From contig JBMNMP010000003.1 in the NCBI GenBank assembly GCA_050953405.1, positions 434,001 to 498,000 on the forward strand: a DNA stretch of 64,000 nucleotides. The letters are read 5' to 3'. The stretch comes from RUG100 sp050953405. Its GTDB lineage: Bacteria; Bacillota; Clostridia; Peptostreptococcales; Anaerovoracaceae. Both the position numbers and the translations under genes were made by a program. This document shows positions 15,831 through 24,041 of this stretch, in pieces (the stretch's first letter is position 1; each line of letters opens with the position of its first letter). The notes below the pieces were generated by a model that saw only the letters and a program-made list of their open reading frames with translations, made no database searches and was not told the origin of the DNA.

Positions 15831-17090
15831 ATGCTGGTCTTTCATGTGGATGCCAATACCGCTTATCTGAGCTGGACCGCTGCGGCCCTGCTCGATCGCG
15901 GATACGGAACGGATCTCAGATCCATCCCGTCTGCAATAGCGGGCGATCCGGAGAACAGACACGGTATAATACTGACTAAATCGATACCCGCAAAGAAGAT
16001 GGGGATCAAAACAGGGGAGAGCATATTCGAGGCAAAACAGAAATGTCCCGACCTGGTTATCTATCCGCCGGATTATGATCTCTTCATGCTCTGCAGCGAT
16101 GCCATGTACAGCATACTTTCGCAGTATTCTTCACTGGTGCAGCGCTACAGCGTTGATGAATGCTTTCTCGATATGACGCATTCGGCAGCTTATCGCGATG
16201 ACCCGCTGGGGACCGCGCATGAGATACGGGAGCGCATAAAGGACGAACTCGGTTTTACGGTCAATGTGGGCATCGGTGAAAACAAACTGCTGGCGAAGAT
16301 GGCCAGCGAATTGAAAAAGCCGGATCGGGTGCACACTATATGGAGGAAGGAAATACCTCAGAAGATGTGGCCGCTGCCGGTGAAGGAACTCTTCATGGTG
16401 GGCCGGGCATCCGACAGAAAGCTGAGATATTACGGTATAGATACTATAGGAATGCTGGCGAACACCGATCCGTCATTCCTTCGGGGGATCATGCGCAGCC
16501 ACGGACAACTGGTATACGAATATGCCAACGGCATAGACTATTCACCTGTCGTACCCAACGAGGAAATCATACAGAAAGGCGTTGGCAACAGCCTTACGTT
16601 CGCTTACGATCTACTGACCAAAAAGGAAATCTACAGCGAGGCGCTGGCTCTCTGCGAACGCGTGGCCATGCGTCTGAGGAGGCTGAGGCGCAGGGCGTCG
16701 CTGATATCTGTCAGCATGCGCAGCAGTGAACTCTATTACTGTCGCCATCAGGTACAGCTGCAGTCGTATTTGAATACGGCGACCGAGATGTACGCCGCGG
16801 CCAGGATGCTGATAGACGAGATGTGGCAGGGGCAGCCGGTGCGCCAGATGGGTGTGCACGTATCGAATTTTGCACCGCCGGATGAGATACAGCTCAGTAT
16901 GTTTGATATGAAGGACAGGGAATATCAGGAGAGCCTGGAGCACACAGTCGATGATATACGCAGAAAGTACGGGACGCGCAGCGTGTTCCGCGGCACGTTC
17001 GCCAATTCGGGCATCGATCCGATACAGGGGGGCGTCAATGACGGCAGCTATCTGATGATGGGAGGTTACAGGAATGAAGATATTGGCTAA
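15831..17090 (+). CDS. Y-family DNA polymerase (UmuC/DinB-like), SOS-inducible
   Basis: An error-prone translesion polymerase of 419 residues. Catalytic motifs: FHVDANTAYLSW (first acidic residue) and YSVDECFLDMT (DE pair). Polymerase helix-hairpin-helix and little-finger domains follow. The motif QLSMFD near residue 350 fits a beta-clamp-binding peptide. It resembles Firmicute UvrX/YqjW-type polymerases more than DinB because of the SWTAAALL substrate loop. A GTG nine bases earlier overlaps the AAAGGAGG site, so the ATG at 15831 is preferred. Two LexA boxes precede it, and the following small gene overlaps its last 17 bases. Confidence 0.93.
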   Translation: MLVFHVDANTAYLSWTAAALLDRGYGTDLRSIPSAIAGDPENRHGIILTKSIPAKKMGIKTGESIFEAKQKCPDLVIYPPDYDLFMLCSDAMYSILSQYSSLVQRYSVDECFLDMTHSAAYRDDPLGTAHEIRERIKDELGFTVNVGIGENKLLAKMASELKKPDRVHTIWRKEIPQKMWPLPVKELFMVGRASDRKLRYYGIDTIGMLANTDPSFLRGIMRSHGQLVYEYANGIDYSPVVPNEEIIQKGVGNSLTFAYDLLTKKEIYSEALALCERVAMRLRRLRRRASLISVSMRSSELYYCRHQVQLQSYLNTATEMYAAARMLIDEMWQGQPVRQMGVHVSNFAPPDEIQLSMFDMKDREYQESLEHTVDDIRRKYGTRSVFRGTFANSGIDPIQGGVNDGSYLMMGGYRNEDIG

Positions 17091-17340
17091 GCCCATCAAG
17101 ACGATAGTAGTGTTCGAGCCGGCCGACAGACCGCCGATACCGTACAAATTCAAGATAGAGGGAGAACATGGAGATGTAGAGACCATCAGGATAGACAAGA
17201 TACTTTACTGTCACCGCGAGCGGATCGCGGGCGTGGAGAGCATCGTTTACGAATGCCAGAGTGCGATCGGCGGCAAAGAAAAAAGGTACGAGCTGAAGTA
17301 CCTCCTTTCCAAGTGCCAATGGCAGCTGTACAAGATGTGA
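17074..17340 (+). CDS. Small conserved-looking protein coupled to the Y-family polymerase
   Basis: 88 residues, basic, no signal peptide or membrane segment. It starts inside the polymerase gene (GGGAGG before the ATG) and overlaps it by 17 bases, so it must be co-transcribed and probably translationally coupled. I do not recognise the family. The sequence looks like a small beta-rich domain (PYKFKIEGEHGDVETIRID). Small accessory proteins beside UvrX-type polymerases are known (YolD/YqjX type), but similarity to those is not visible here. An accessory or regulatory role in translesion synthesis is inferred from position only. Confidence 0.75.
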   Translation: MKILAKPIKTIVVFEPADRPPIPYKFKIEGEHGDVETIRIDKILYCHRERIAGVESIVYECQSAIGGKEKRYELKYLLSKCQWQLYKM

Positions 17341-17362
17341 TCCTGCAGAGAGCGACGTGCAG

Positions 17363-17992
17363 TTATTTCCTGGTTCCCGTTGCCCGGATCCAGTCATCAC
17401 TGGTCTCTATTTCCAGTGAAAGTCCGGCTGCTTCAAACAGCGATTTGAAATCATCCTTCGAGGGGATCATCATGTCTGTGAGGATGCCGGTGACCTCATC
17501 GTTTTTCGAGGGGTCTTTAATGTCCGCATGTGTCTCCAGGATGATGACCAGGCGGGCACCTTTTTTCATGACTTTTGCGATTCCTGCCATCGCTTTGTCG
17601 AAATTCTTCCAGTAGTAGAATGATTCTACGCTGATGATCAGGTCAAAAGAAGAAGGACGATAGGGCATGTCGCAGACATCGCCGTGAATGATCTTCATGT
17701 GGCCTTTCTGTACAGCGGCGCGATTGTTTTTCTTGGCGGTTTTGACGGCGTCCTTTGAATAGTCAATGCCAAAATAATGTGCCTTCTTATTCTGCTTGTA
17801 CATATAGGAAAGGGCGTTTCCGCTGCCGCATCCGATATCAAGGATGTCATGATACTTGCTCAGATCGGTATCGGACAGTCCCCATTTGATCAGTTTGCCG
17901 TGGCGGTCATGCATTCTTGCCAGCATTTTCTTTCCCCACAGTCCGCGCGGATTGTCAGCTACTTCTGTCATTTTTTTCTTTGTATAGTCCAT
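17363..17992 (-). CDS. Class I SAM-dependent methyltransferase
   Basis: 209 residues with the Rossmann methyltransferase motifs: I = ILDIGCGSGNALSYMY (near residue 50), II = YFGIDYSKDAV, then GDVCDMPYRPSSFDLIISVE (motif IV/post) and a FYYWKNFDKAMAGIAKVMK helix. This is the Methyltransf_11/UbiE-like small-molecule group; substrate unknown. A longer reading from 18058 is possible, but AGGAGGT lies just before the ATG at 17992. It is a single gene, convergent with the 88-residue gene and divergent from trxA. Confidence 0.88.
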   Translation of the reverse strand: MDYTKKKMTEVADNPRGLWGKKMLARMHDRHGKLIKWGLSDTDLSKYHDILDIGCGSGNALSYMYKQNKKAHYFGIDYSKDAVKTAKKNNRAAVQKGHMKIIHGDVCDMPYRPSSFDLIISVESFYYWKNFDKAMAGIAKVMKKGARLVIILETHADIKDPSKNDEVTGILTDMMIPSKDDFKSLFEAAGLSLEIETSDDWIRATGTRK

Positions 17993-18011
17993 GGGTATAC
18001 CTCCTGAGACC

Positions 18012-18054
18012 ATTATATAACCAGATAGCTCAAATGGCAAAAATATGGTAGAAT
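18012..18054. promoter_or_regulatory. Divergent promoters of the methyltransferase gene and trxA
   Basis: Minus strand: TTGCCA (18035-18040), 17 bp, TATAAT (18012-18017). Plus strand: an extended -10, TGG-TAGAAT (TAGAAT at 18049-18054), about 80 bases before trxA. The two overlap closely and may compete. Confidence 0.65.
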
Positions 18055-18136
18055 ACAATATAGAAAGCGTTTATTCCCGGCGTAAAGGGGAATATAGAAA
18101 GCGTAACGTTAAGGGAACTGAAAGGAGATAGATAAT

Positions 18137-18442
18137 ATGGCTTCATTTGAAATAACAAGTGCAAACTTTGAGAAAGAGGTTCTGCAGTCCGAGAAACCGG
18201 TACTCGTAGATTTTTGGGCACCATGGTGTGGACCGTGCAAGATGGTAGGTCCTGTCCTCGAGGAAATCTCGGGAGAGAGAGAAGATATAAGGGTAGGAAA
18301 GATAAACGTGGATGAGCAGCAGGAACTGGCTGCGAAGTTCGGAGTAATGTCCATCCCTACACTCATCGTATTCAAGAACGGTGAGATCGCAGGCAAGAGT
18401 GTCGGCGCGAGACCGAAGGAAGATATCCTCAAACTTCTCTAG
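18137..18442 (+). CDS. trxA: Thioredoxin
   Basis: A 101-residue cytoplasmic thioredoxin with the active site DFWAPWCGPCKM (CGPC near residue 30) and the conserved cis-proline SIPTLIVFKNGE. It reduces protein disulfides using thioredoxin reductase, which is not in the window. Length is normal, with an AAGGAGAT ribosome binding site, its own promoter and a strong terminator, so it is monocistronic. Confidence 0.97.
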   Translation: MASFEITSANFEKEVLQSEKPVLVDFWAPWCGPCKMVGPVLEEISGEREDIRVGKINVDEQQELAAKFGVMSIPTLIVFKNGEIAGKSVGARPKEDILKLL

Positions 18443-18463
18443 TTTTACAGATAGTGATCAGAG

Positions 18464-18500
18464 ACCGGATCGTCTGAGAAAGATGATCCGGTAATTTTTT
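18464..18500 (+). terminator. Terminator of trxA
   Basis: ACCGGATC, a 13-base loop, GATCCGGT, then AATTTTTTT. Confidence 0.92.
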
Positions 18501-18608
18501 TAAAAAAATGTGGTTTACGATATAAATGTTATCAGTTTTTAGTGACCATGGCACTTGAATGTCGCTGATTCATGCCTTCAAAACAAGCAATATCAAAGGT
18601 TTTTAAAA

Positions 18609-18717
18609 CGGGCAGTGAAAATCACAACTTTGCCCGGGGAATAACAGGGAGCGTTTGGGGTTTACCTAAATATATTATTATGTAAAGCAAAACGCCTCAA
18701 AACCGCTGAAAACAGCG
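18609..18717. other. Cluster of three stem-loops in a gene-free stretch
   Basis: Between the trxA terminator and the peptidase promoter (gene-free 18443-18790) three hairpins follow one another: CGGGCA-GTGA-AAA-TCAC...TGCCCG (18609-18636), GCGTTT...TTTAC...GTAAA...AAACGC (18651-18695) and CGCTG-AAAA-CAGCG (18704-18717). No ORF with a ribosome binding site and no T-tract terminator belong to them. They could be a small RNA or DNA sites for a regulator. I do not recognise a known riboswitch. Confidence 0.4.
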
Positions 18718-18727
18718 ATTTCTCGAA

Positions 18728-18756
18728 TTGACTTGCTATACAAATTATGGTAAGAT
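18728..18756 (+). promoter_or_regulatory. Promoter of the secreted peptidase gene
   Basis: TTGACT (18728-18733), 17-bp spacer, TAAGAT (18751-18756). About 28 bases of leader remain before the ATG at 18791, with GGAGG in it. Confidence 0.75.
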
Positions 18757-18790
18757 GACTAAGCTGGTCCAATATGAATGGAGGAAACTT

Positions 18791-20359
18791 ATGCAAGTTG
18801 GGAAGAAAACTATCTGCATACTGCTCCCGCTACTCATAGTTGTGGCCGGATTTTTTGTGCCTGCTGACACAGCGGATGCCGCATCGGCGTTCAGCACATC
18901 GGGTGTCAGTATGCCGTCTACTATGGAAAAGGGAAAGTCCTTTGTAGTCAAAGGGTATGTCAGTTCGAGAGTAAAGATGACGTCGCTGTACTGCGGTGTC
19001 GTAAACTCTTCGGGCAAGTGGGTAAAGTATGTTTACGCCAGCACAAACCCAAAAGCAAAGCGCTATAATCTTTATAATCTTGATTCTAAGATAAGGTTCG
19101 GAAAGCTGAGCGGAGGAAAGTATTATTATCGCGTCTGGGTGAGAGATGCCAGGGGCACCTCAAGGACACTGGTCAATCATCCGTTCCGCGTACTCAGTTT
19201 GAGCGTCAGCGGTCAGAGCACACCGGGAAATCTCTATTACCAGAAGGGATTCGTGGTAAAGGGAAGGGTGGCCTCATCCGCTTCCAGGATCAACTATCTG
19301 AGAGTCGGCATTGCGACCAGCTCGCGCAAATGGATCAAGGGAAAGAATGTTACTCTGAATCCCAAAGCCAGATCTTATGACCTGGGAAATCTTGATTACA
19401 GGATCCCGGCCAGCAAACTGAGTCCGGGTACTTACTATTATTATGTGAGGGCCAGGGACAGCGTCAGTCCGCTGACGACTCTGGTGAAGAAAAAATTCAC
19501 CGTATCACGCTTCGCGACCAGCGGCGTGAAGACTCCGGGAAGACTGGCATCGGGCAGCGGCTTCGTAGTCAAAGGAAAAGTGACTTCATATGTTCACAGC
19601 TTCAATTATGTGAGAGTCGGCATCAAGACCAGCGGCGGCTCCTGGAAGAAGGGCTGCTACGCCAGCGTCAATCCGAGGAAAGTCAGCTATGATATCAACG
19701 CTTTGGATTCCAAAATAAAGTTCGGTAAGCTGAAGAAAGGAACCTACCGTTACAGTATATGGGTGAGGAACGCTGCCGGTTACAGCAAGACCGTGATCAA
19801 CAAGAAGTTCACGGTCGGCTATTCGACCAGCTCCAGCAGTGGCAGCAGCGGTACCAGCACCAGCAGCGGGAAGATTTACAGCGGAGGCAGGATACTGTCT
19901 TACAGGAGCTCGGTCATCAACAGCATCGGAGCCCAGCCTGTTTCCGGACCATGCGGCATCTATGCGATGGCTTACTGCCGTGCGGTCATCGACGGACATT
20001 TTTACAAAAACGGTTATAGCACCATATACAGCAGACTGATCAACCAGTACGGGCACGGCGGCTTTTGCGCTTACTGGGGTGAAGCCGGCGGCGATTCGGT
20101 TTATTACATGACGGCCAGGAGCTGCTACAGCGCGGCGCTGAGACAGCTGGCCAATGGCAAGCCGTGTGTCATCAATGTATATAATGGATACACGGGCAAC
20201 CAGCATTACCTGGCGGTGATCGGATACACGGCGGGTACGACATACAGCAACGTGACCCTCAGCAGATTCATCGTGCTCGATCCGGGTTACGGAACGGTGA
20301 AGTATCTCAGCCAGATGAGGTATTACAACAACTCTTCGCCACAATGCATCACATTCTGA
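18791..20359 (+). CDS. Secreted C39-like cysteine peptidase with three Ig-like repeats
   Basis: 522 residues with a signal peptide (basic start, hydrophobic ICILLPLLIVVAGFFV, then ADAASA). Three tandem repeats of about 100 residues follow (about 32-135, 138-238, 240-343), each with TSGV/P, FVVKGxVxS, RVGI, NPKxxSYD, LDxxIxFxKL and a closing KKFTV-like strand; they look like Ig-like surface modules. After a Ser/Gly/Thr linker comes a papain-like C39-type domain: SGPCGIYAMAYC (nucleophile Cys near 387), GNQHYLAVIGY (His near 471), VLDPGYG (Asp near 496). No anchor motif is seen. Substrate unknown; an amidase or wall-peptide hydrolase is possible. The earlier in-frame start at 18728 overlaps the promoter and was rejected. 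Confidence 0.82.
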   Translation: MQVGKKTICILLPLLIVVAGFFVPADTADAASAFSTSGVSMPSTMEKGKSFVVKGYVSSRVKMTSLYCGVVNSSGKWVKYVYASTNPKAKRYNLYNLDSKIRFGKLSGGKYYYRVWVRDARGTSRTLVNHPFRVLSLSVSGQSTPGNLYYQKGFVVKGRVASSASRINYLRVGIATSSRKWIKGKNVTLNPKARSYDLGNLDYRIPASKLSPGTYYYYVRARDSVSPLTTLVKKKFTVSRFATSGVKTPGRLASGSGFVVKGKVTSYVHSFNYVRVGIKTSGGSWKKGCYASVNPRKVSYDINALDSKIKFGKLKKGTYRYSIWVRNAAGYSKTVINKKFTVGYSTSSSSGSSGTSTSSGKIYSGGRILSYRSSVINSIGAQPVSGPCGIYAMAYCRAVIDGHFYKNGYSTIYSRLINQYGHGGFCAYWGEAGGDSVYYMTARSCYSAALRQLANGKPCVINVYNGYTGNQHYLAVIGYTAGTTYSNVTLSRFIVLDPGYGTVKYLSQMRYYNNSSPQCITF

Positions 20360-20381
20360 TGACGGATAAAAAAAGACATCT

Positions 20382-20409
20382 AAAAGGGACTGGATATCCA
20401 GTCCCTTTT
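20382..20409. terminator. Bidirectional terminator between convergent genes
   Basis: A 28-bp perfect palindrome, AAAAGGGACTGGAT and its complement, with A and T runs at both ends. It serves the peptidase gene and the opposing zinc-ribbon gene. Confidence 0.92.
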
Positions 20410-20418
20410 GTGATGCCC

Positions 20419-21069
20419 TTATTGGATTTCTTCAGTTATGTCAGTGCCGCCTTTAGCTCCGTTGTCATCGGTACCTCCGTCATCGGCGGGTGGTACAGTC
20501 TGCGAATCATTATCGACGCTTTCGTCGGAACCGTTATCGCTGTTGTTATCGGTATTCGTATTGCTGTCATTCTGCTGCTGGTCCTGATCGGTGTTGTTCT
20601 GATCTGTCGAAGGGGTAGAATCGGTGTTCTGGTCGTTCTGCTGATCAGTGCCGCTGTCGTTGTTCTCATCAATGTTCTGCTCCGTCCTGGTGTCATTGTC
20701 CTTGTTGCTGCTGGAGCTGCCCATGTATTTGTTGAGAGCGAAAGCCGCGCCGGCGACGATGATGATGATCAGGATGATGATCACTGCGATGAGACCGCGG
20801 TTGCGTCCGTGTTTCTTTTTCGGCTTTTCACGTCGTGTGCGTCCCGCAGTCACCGGGGGGACATCGTCTGACTTGCTGTAAGCCTCTTCCGTGTCTCCCT
20901 TTCCGTCATTATATCTATCGTCATTTTTCGTTTGGTAATGATCTCTTTCGGGTCCCGGTTCTGCAGCTCTGCCTGCTGGCATCGATGCTATGGGGTAACC
21001 GCAGTTGGGACATTTGCTGGCGATATCAGCTACCGCGTGTCCGCACTTGGGACATTTGATAAGTGCCAT
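20419..21069 (-). CDS. Zinc-ribbon membrane protein with acidic low-complexity exterior
   Basis: 216 residues. The N-terminus is a four-Cys zinc ribbon (CPKCGHAV, then CPNCGYPIA). A charged stretch and a basic patch (REKPKKKHGRNRG) precede one membrane helix (LIAVIIILIIIIVAGAAFAL, near residues 92-112). The outside part is low-complexity Asp/Asn/Gln/Ser/Thr. Topology is cytoplasmic zinc ribbon, single helix, disordered exterior. The family is common in Clostridia but of unknown function. AAAGGAG precedes the ATG; its own promoter lies upstream. Confidence 0.8.
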   Translation of the reverse strand: MALIKCPKCGHAVADIASKCPNCGYPIASMPAGRAAEPGPERDHYQTKNDDRYNDGKGDTEEAYSKSDDVPPVTAGRTRREKPKKKHGRNRGLIAVIIILIIIIVAGAAFALNKYMGSSSSNKDNDTRTEQNIDENNDSGTDQQNDQNTDSTPSTDQNNTDQDQQQNDSNTNTDNNSDNGSDESVDNDSQTVPPADDGGTDDNGAKGGTDITEEIQ

Positions 21070-21102
21070 GATACGTCACTCCTTTCATGTGATTTCAGTT
21101 TC

Positions 21103-21131
21103 ATATTAACAAGCTAATGTGTGTTTTTCAA
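21103..21131 (-). promoter_or_regulatory. Promoter of the zinc-ribbon membrane protein gene
   Basis: Minus strand TTGAAA (21126-21131), 17 bp, TAATAT (21103-21108). Confidence 0.6.
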
Positions 21132-21187
21132 GAAGTTTAATATTCCAATATTGTCACTATTGCCATGGTGCATGACACAGAATATTA

Positions 21188-21196
21188 TGGTATAAT
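21188..21196 (+). promoter_or_regulatory. Extended -10 promoter of the pyrH-polC operon
   Basis: TGG-TATAAT: a perfect -10 (21191-21196) with the TGn extension. No good -35 is visible at 16-18 bp. Leader about 45 bases. Confidence 0.65.
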
Positions 21197-21246
21197 ACAA
21201 CAGAACATTTACATATGGAAACAATGGTTATCGAAGGAGTCAGAAG

Positions 21247-21951
21247 ATGGAGCCAAAATACAAGAGAGTCCTGCTGAAGGTCAGCGGCGAAGCGCTCGCT
21301 GGAGACAGCAAGTTCGGACTTGACGACAAGATGCTGAACAAGATAGCGCTGCAGATAAAAGAAGTATACGACAAGGGCGTGCAGATAGCCATCGTCGTCG
21401 GCGGAGGAAACTTCTGGCGGGGAAGGACCAGCGGTAGCATGGACAGGGCTACGGCCGATTACATGGGCATGCTGGCTACTGTGATGAACGCCATGGCGCT
21501 GCAGGATGCTTTTGAGGCAGTAGGACTGCCTACCAGGGTACAGACTGCTATAGAGATGCGCGAGGTGGCGGAGCCATATATCAGGAGACGCGCTGTGCAT
21601 CACCTGGAAACCGGGAAGATTGTGATCTTCGGCGCGGGCACGGGCAATCCGTATTTCTCTACGGATACTACTGCGGCCCTGAGGGCTGCCGAGATCGATG
21701 CGGACATCATACTGCTGGCCAAGAAGGTGGATGCTGTATATTCAGATGATCCGGAGAGCAACCCGCAGGCGGTCAAATACGACAAACTCACTCACTTGGA
21801 GGTGCTGGAGAAAGACCTCAAGGTCATGGATTCTACAGCTGCTTCACTGTGCAGGGATAATGATATCAGCATACACGTCTTCGCGATCGCCGAAGACGGC
21901 AACGTGATGAAGGCTGTATGCGGTGAAAAGATCGGAACCATAATTACTTAG
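21247..21951 (+). CDS. pyrH: UMP kinase
   Basis: Phosphorylates UMP to UDP; bacterial type of the amino-acid kinase fold. 234 residues with KRVLLKVSGEAL (phosphate binding), IVVGGGNFWRG and GTGNPYFSTDTTAALRA (UMP site), and KVDAVYSDDP. First gene of pyrH-frr-uppS-cdsA-dxr-rseP-ispG-polC, a long conserved Firmicute cluster, here without rpsB-tsf in front; it has its own promoter. GAAGGAG precedes the ATG. Confidence 0.97.
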   Translation: MEPKYKRVLLKVSGEALAGDSKFGLDDKMLNKIALQIKEVYDKGVQIAIVVGGGNFWRGRTSGSMDRATADYMGMLATVMNAMALQDAFEAVGLPTRVQTAIEMREVAEPYIRRRAVHHLETGKIVIFGAGTGNPYFSTDTTAALRAAEIDADIILLAKKVDAVYSDDPESNPQAVKYDKLTHLEVLEKDLKVMDSTAASLCRDNDISIHVFAIAEDGNVMKAVCGEKIGTIIT

Positions 21952-21961
21952 GAGGAAAAAA

Positions 21962-22519
21962 ATGAGTGATCAAGTACAGGCAACGTTAGAGGAAAAAATC
22001 GCAAAGACATTGTCGAACCTGAAGGAAGAACTGAATACGGTCAGGGCAGGGAGAGCCAATCCTTCTCTGCTTGACAAGATACAGGTCAACTATTACGGAG
22101 TGCCCACGCCGCTGAAGCAGCTGGCAAATGTGGCCTGCCCCGATGCGAGGACCATCGTGGTCACAGCCTTCGACCCCAAGTCGAACGGCGATATAGAAAA
22201 GGCCATCCAGGCAGCTAATATCGGGATCAATCCCACAAATGACGGCAAGGTCGTCAGACTGGTGATGCCGCAGCTGACCGAGGAGAGAAGAAAAGAACTG
22301 GCCAAGCAGGTAAGGGGAATCGGCGAGGAATCCAAAGTCTCCGTCAGGAACCTCAGAAGAAAGGCCATTGAAGACATCAAGAAGGAAGAGAAAGCCGGCG
22401 ATCTCACGGAAGACGATTCCCGTGAAGATCAGGACGACGTCCAGAAGGTCGTTGATAAGGCTATCGCCGACATCGACGGGATCATCGAAAACAAGGACAA
22501 GGAGATCATGGAAGTATAG
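21962..22519 (+). CDS. frr: Ribosome recycling factor
   Basis: Splits post-termination ribosomes with EF-G. 185 residues, the family length, with ELNTVRAGRANPSLLDKI and VNYYGVPTPLKQLA near the N-terminus and the conserved C-terminal helix (VRNLRRKAIEDIKKEEK). TTAGGAGG precedes the ATG, ten bases after the pyrH stop. Confidence 0.97.
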   Translation: MSDQVQATLEEKIAKTLSNLKEELNTVRAGRANPSLLDKIQVNYYGVPTPLKQLANVACPDARTIVVTAFDPKSNGDIEKAIQAANIGINPTNDGKVVRLVMPQLTEERRKELAKQVRGIGEESKVSVRNLRRKAIEDIKKEEKAGDLTEDDSREDQDDVQKVVDKAIADIDGIIENKDKEIMEV

Positions 22520-22521
22520 AT

Positions 22522-23253
22522 ATGCCTGATATGGACAGGATACCGTCTTCCGTTGCCATCATCATGGATGGCAATGGCAGGTGGGCAAAAAAGAGAAATC
22601 TGCCCACGGTGCTGGGTAATAATGCCGGAATGAACGCATTGGTGGAGGCGGTCAGACATTCCTCGGATCTGGGGATAAAACACCTGACCGTCTATGCGTT
22701 TTCCACGGAGAACTGGAAGAGGTCCCGGGACGAGATCGGCGGCATCTTCAAGCTGCTGGTCAAGTTCGTGGACAGCAAGATCGACGAGCTGGACAGGGAA
22801 AACGTCAGGGTCAGAGTGCTGGGCGATTACCATGCGCTGCCGCGGATCTCCGTGGACAGGCTGGACCGCATGATGGCGAGGACCGAAGACAACAGCGGTC
22901 TGCAGTTCAACATCTGCCTCAACTACGGCTCGAGGGACGAAATGAAAAGAGCCGTAGTCTCTATCGCCGAAAAGGTAAAGAATGGCAGTCTCGATCCTGA
23001 AGACATAACTGAAGAAACCATATCCGAATATCTATATACTGGACAGGAAGGAATCCCGGATCCCGATCTTCTGATCAGGACAAGCGGAGAAGAGAGGCTG
23101 TCCAATTTTTTGCTGTGGCAGGTAGCTTACAGCGAGATGGTATTCACTGATGTGCTGTGGCCGGATTTCACACCGGAGATCTACGACAGCGTGATCGAGG
23201 AATACCAGAGCAGGGACAGGAGATTCGGCGGGAGAAAGAAGGAGAAAAAATGA
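22522..23253 (+). CDS. uppS: Undecaprenyl diphosphate synthase (isoprenyl transferase)
   Basis: Condenses isopentenyl diphosphate onto farnesyl diphosphate to make the C55 wall lipid carrier. 243 residues with the cis-prenyltransferase motifs IIMDGNGRWAKKR (catalytic Asp), HLTVYAFSTENWKR, NICLNYGSRDE and the C-terminal LIRTSGEERLSNFLLWQVAYSE in parts. Starts two bases after frr and overlaps cdsA as ATGA. Confidence 0.96.
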   Translation: MPDMDRIPSSVAIIMDGNGRWAKKRNLPTVLGNNAGMNALVEAVRHSSDLGIKHLTVYAFSTENWKRSRDEIGGIFKLLVKFVDSKIDELDRENVRVRVLGDYHALPRISVDRLDRMMARTEDNSGLQFNICLNYGSRDEMKRAVVSIAEKVKNGSLDPEDITEETISEYLYTGQEGIPDPDLLIRTSGEERLSNFLLWQVAYSEMVFTDVLWPDFTPEIYDSVIEEYQSRDRRFGGRKKEKK

Positions 23254-24041
23254 AGACCAGAATATTGTCCGGCTTGATAATGCTGCCGTTGCTGGTGGTG
23301 ATCCTGCTGGGCGACTACATATTGTTTGCGGCCTGCTTTGTCATTGGTCTCATGGGAGTTTATGAATTTTACAAGGGCTTCCACGCAATCGACATAAAGC
23401 CGTGTTATCCTATCGCGGTAGCTTCGGCGATCGGGCTCTACCTGATCGAACTGCTGACGCACGACAACAGATGGTACATGCTGTGGCTGTTTCTGACGGT
23501 ACTGGCATGTCTGCTGTATCTCTTCAATATCGAGAAGAGAAAACTGGCTGATGCAATGGCTACACTTGTGGGTATAGTATATGTGGTATTCTTCTCTTTC
23601 CACCTCACACTGGTGGACAGGACGGGCGATACCAGCATCATGGTCTGGCTGGTTGTCTTTGGAGCATTTGCCACCGATGTCATGGCATATTTCACAGGTG
23701 TCGCCATCGGCAAGCACAAGCTGTGCCCCAAGATCAGCCCCAAGAAGACGATAGAAGGTTCGCTGGGAGGCATTGCCGGCAGCATAATAATATGCGGACT
23801 GTTCGGCTGGTTCTTCGCACGCGAATATTTCATACACTGCGTGATCATCGGCGCCCTCTGCGGTGTCGTGTCACAATTCGGCGACCTGACGGCCAGCATC
23901 TTCAAGCGCAAGATGGGGATCAAGGACTATGGAAATCTGATCCCGGGCCACGGAGGGATACTCGACAGGTTCGACAGTGTCCTCTTCACAGCGCCGCTGG
24001 TGTACTATTACATAGAACTCATTATCAACAGAGGAGCTTAG
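23250..24041 (+). CDS. cdsA: Phosphatidate cytidylyltransferase
   Basis: Makes CDP-diacylglycerol for phospholipid synthesis. 263 residues, an integral membrane protein with about eight helices, ending in the CdsA signature (SQFGDLTASIFKRKMGIKD, then GNLIPGHGGILDRFDS). The ATG at 23250 overlaps the uppS stop and follows GGAGAAAAA; an earlier start inside uppS is unlikely. dxr starts on the base after its stop. Confidence 0.95.
   Translation: MKTRILSGLIMLPLLVVILLGDYILFAACFVIGLMGVYEFYKGFHAIDIKPCYPIAVASAIGLYLIELLTHDNRWYMLWLFLTVLACLLYLFNIEKRKLADAMATLVGIVYVVFFSFHLTLVDRTGDTSIMVWLVVFGAFATDVMAYFTGVAIGKHKLCPKISPKKTIEGSLGGIAGSIIICGLFGWFFAREYFIHCVIIGALCGVVSQFGDLTASIFKRKMGIKDYGNLIPGHGGILDRFDSVLFTAPLVYYYIELIINRGA

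Noticed and set aside
18549..18565. Second sigma-54 promoter (TGGCACTTGAATGTCGC)
   Set aside because: The -12 GC is 2 bp too far from the -24 GG and TTGC is missing.
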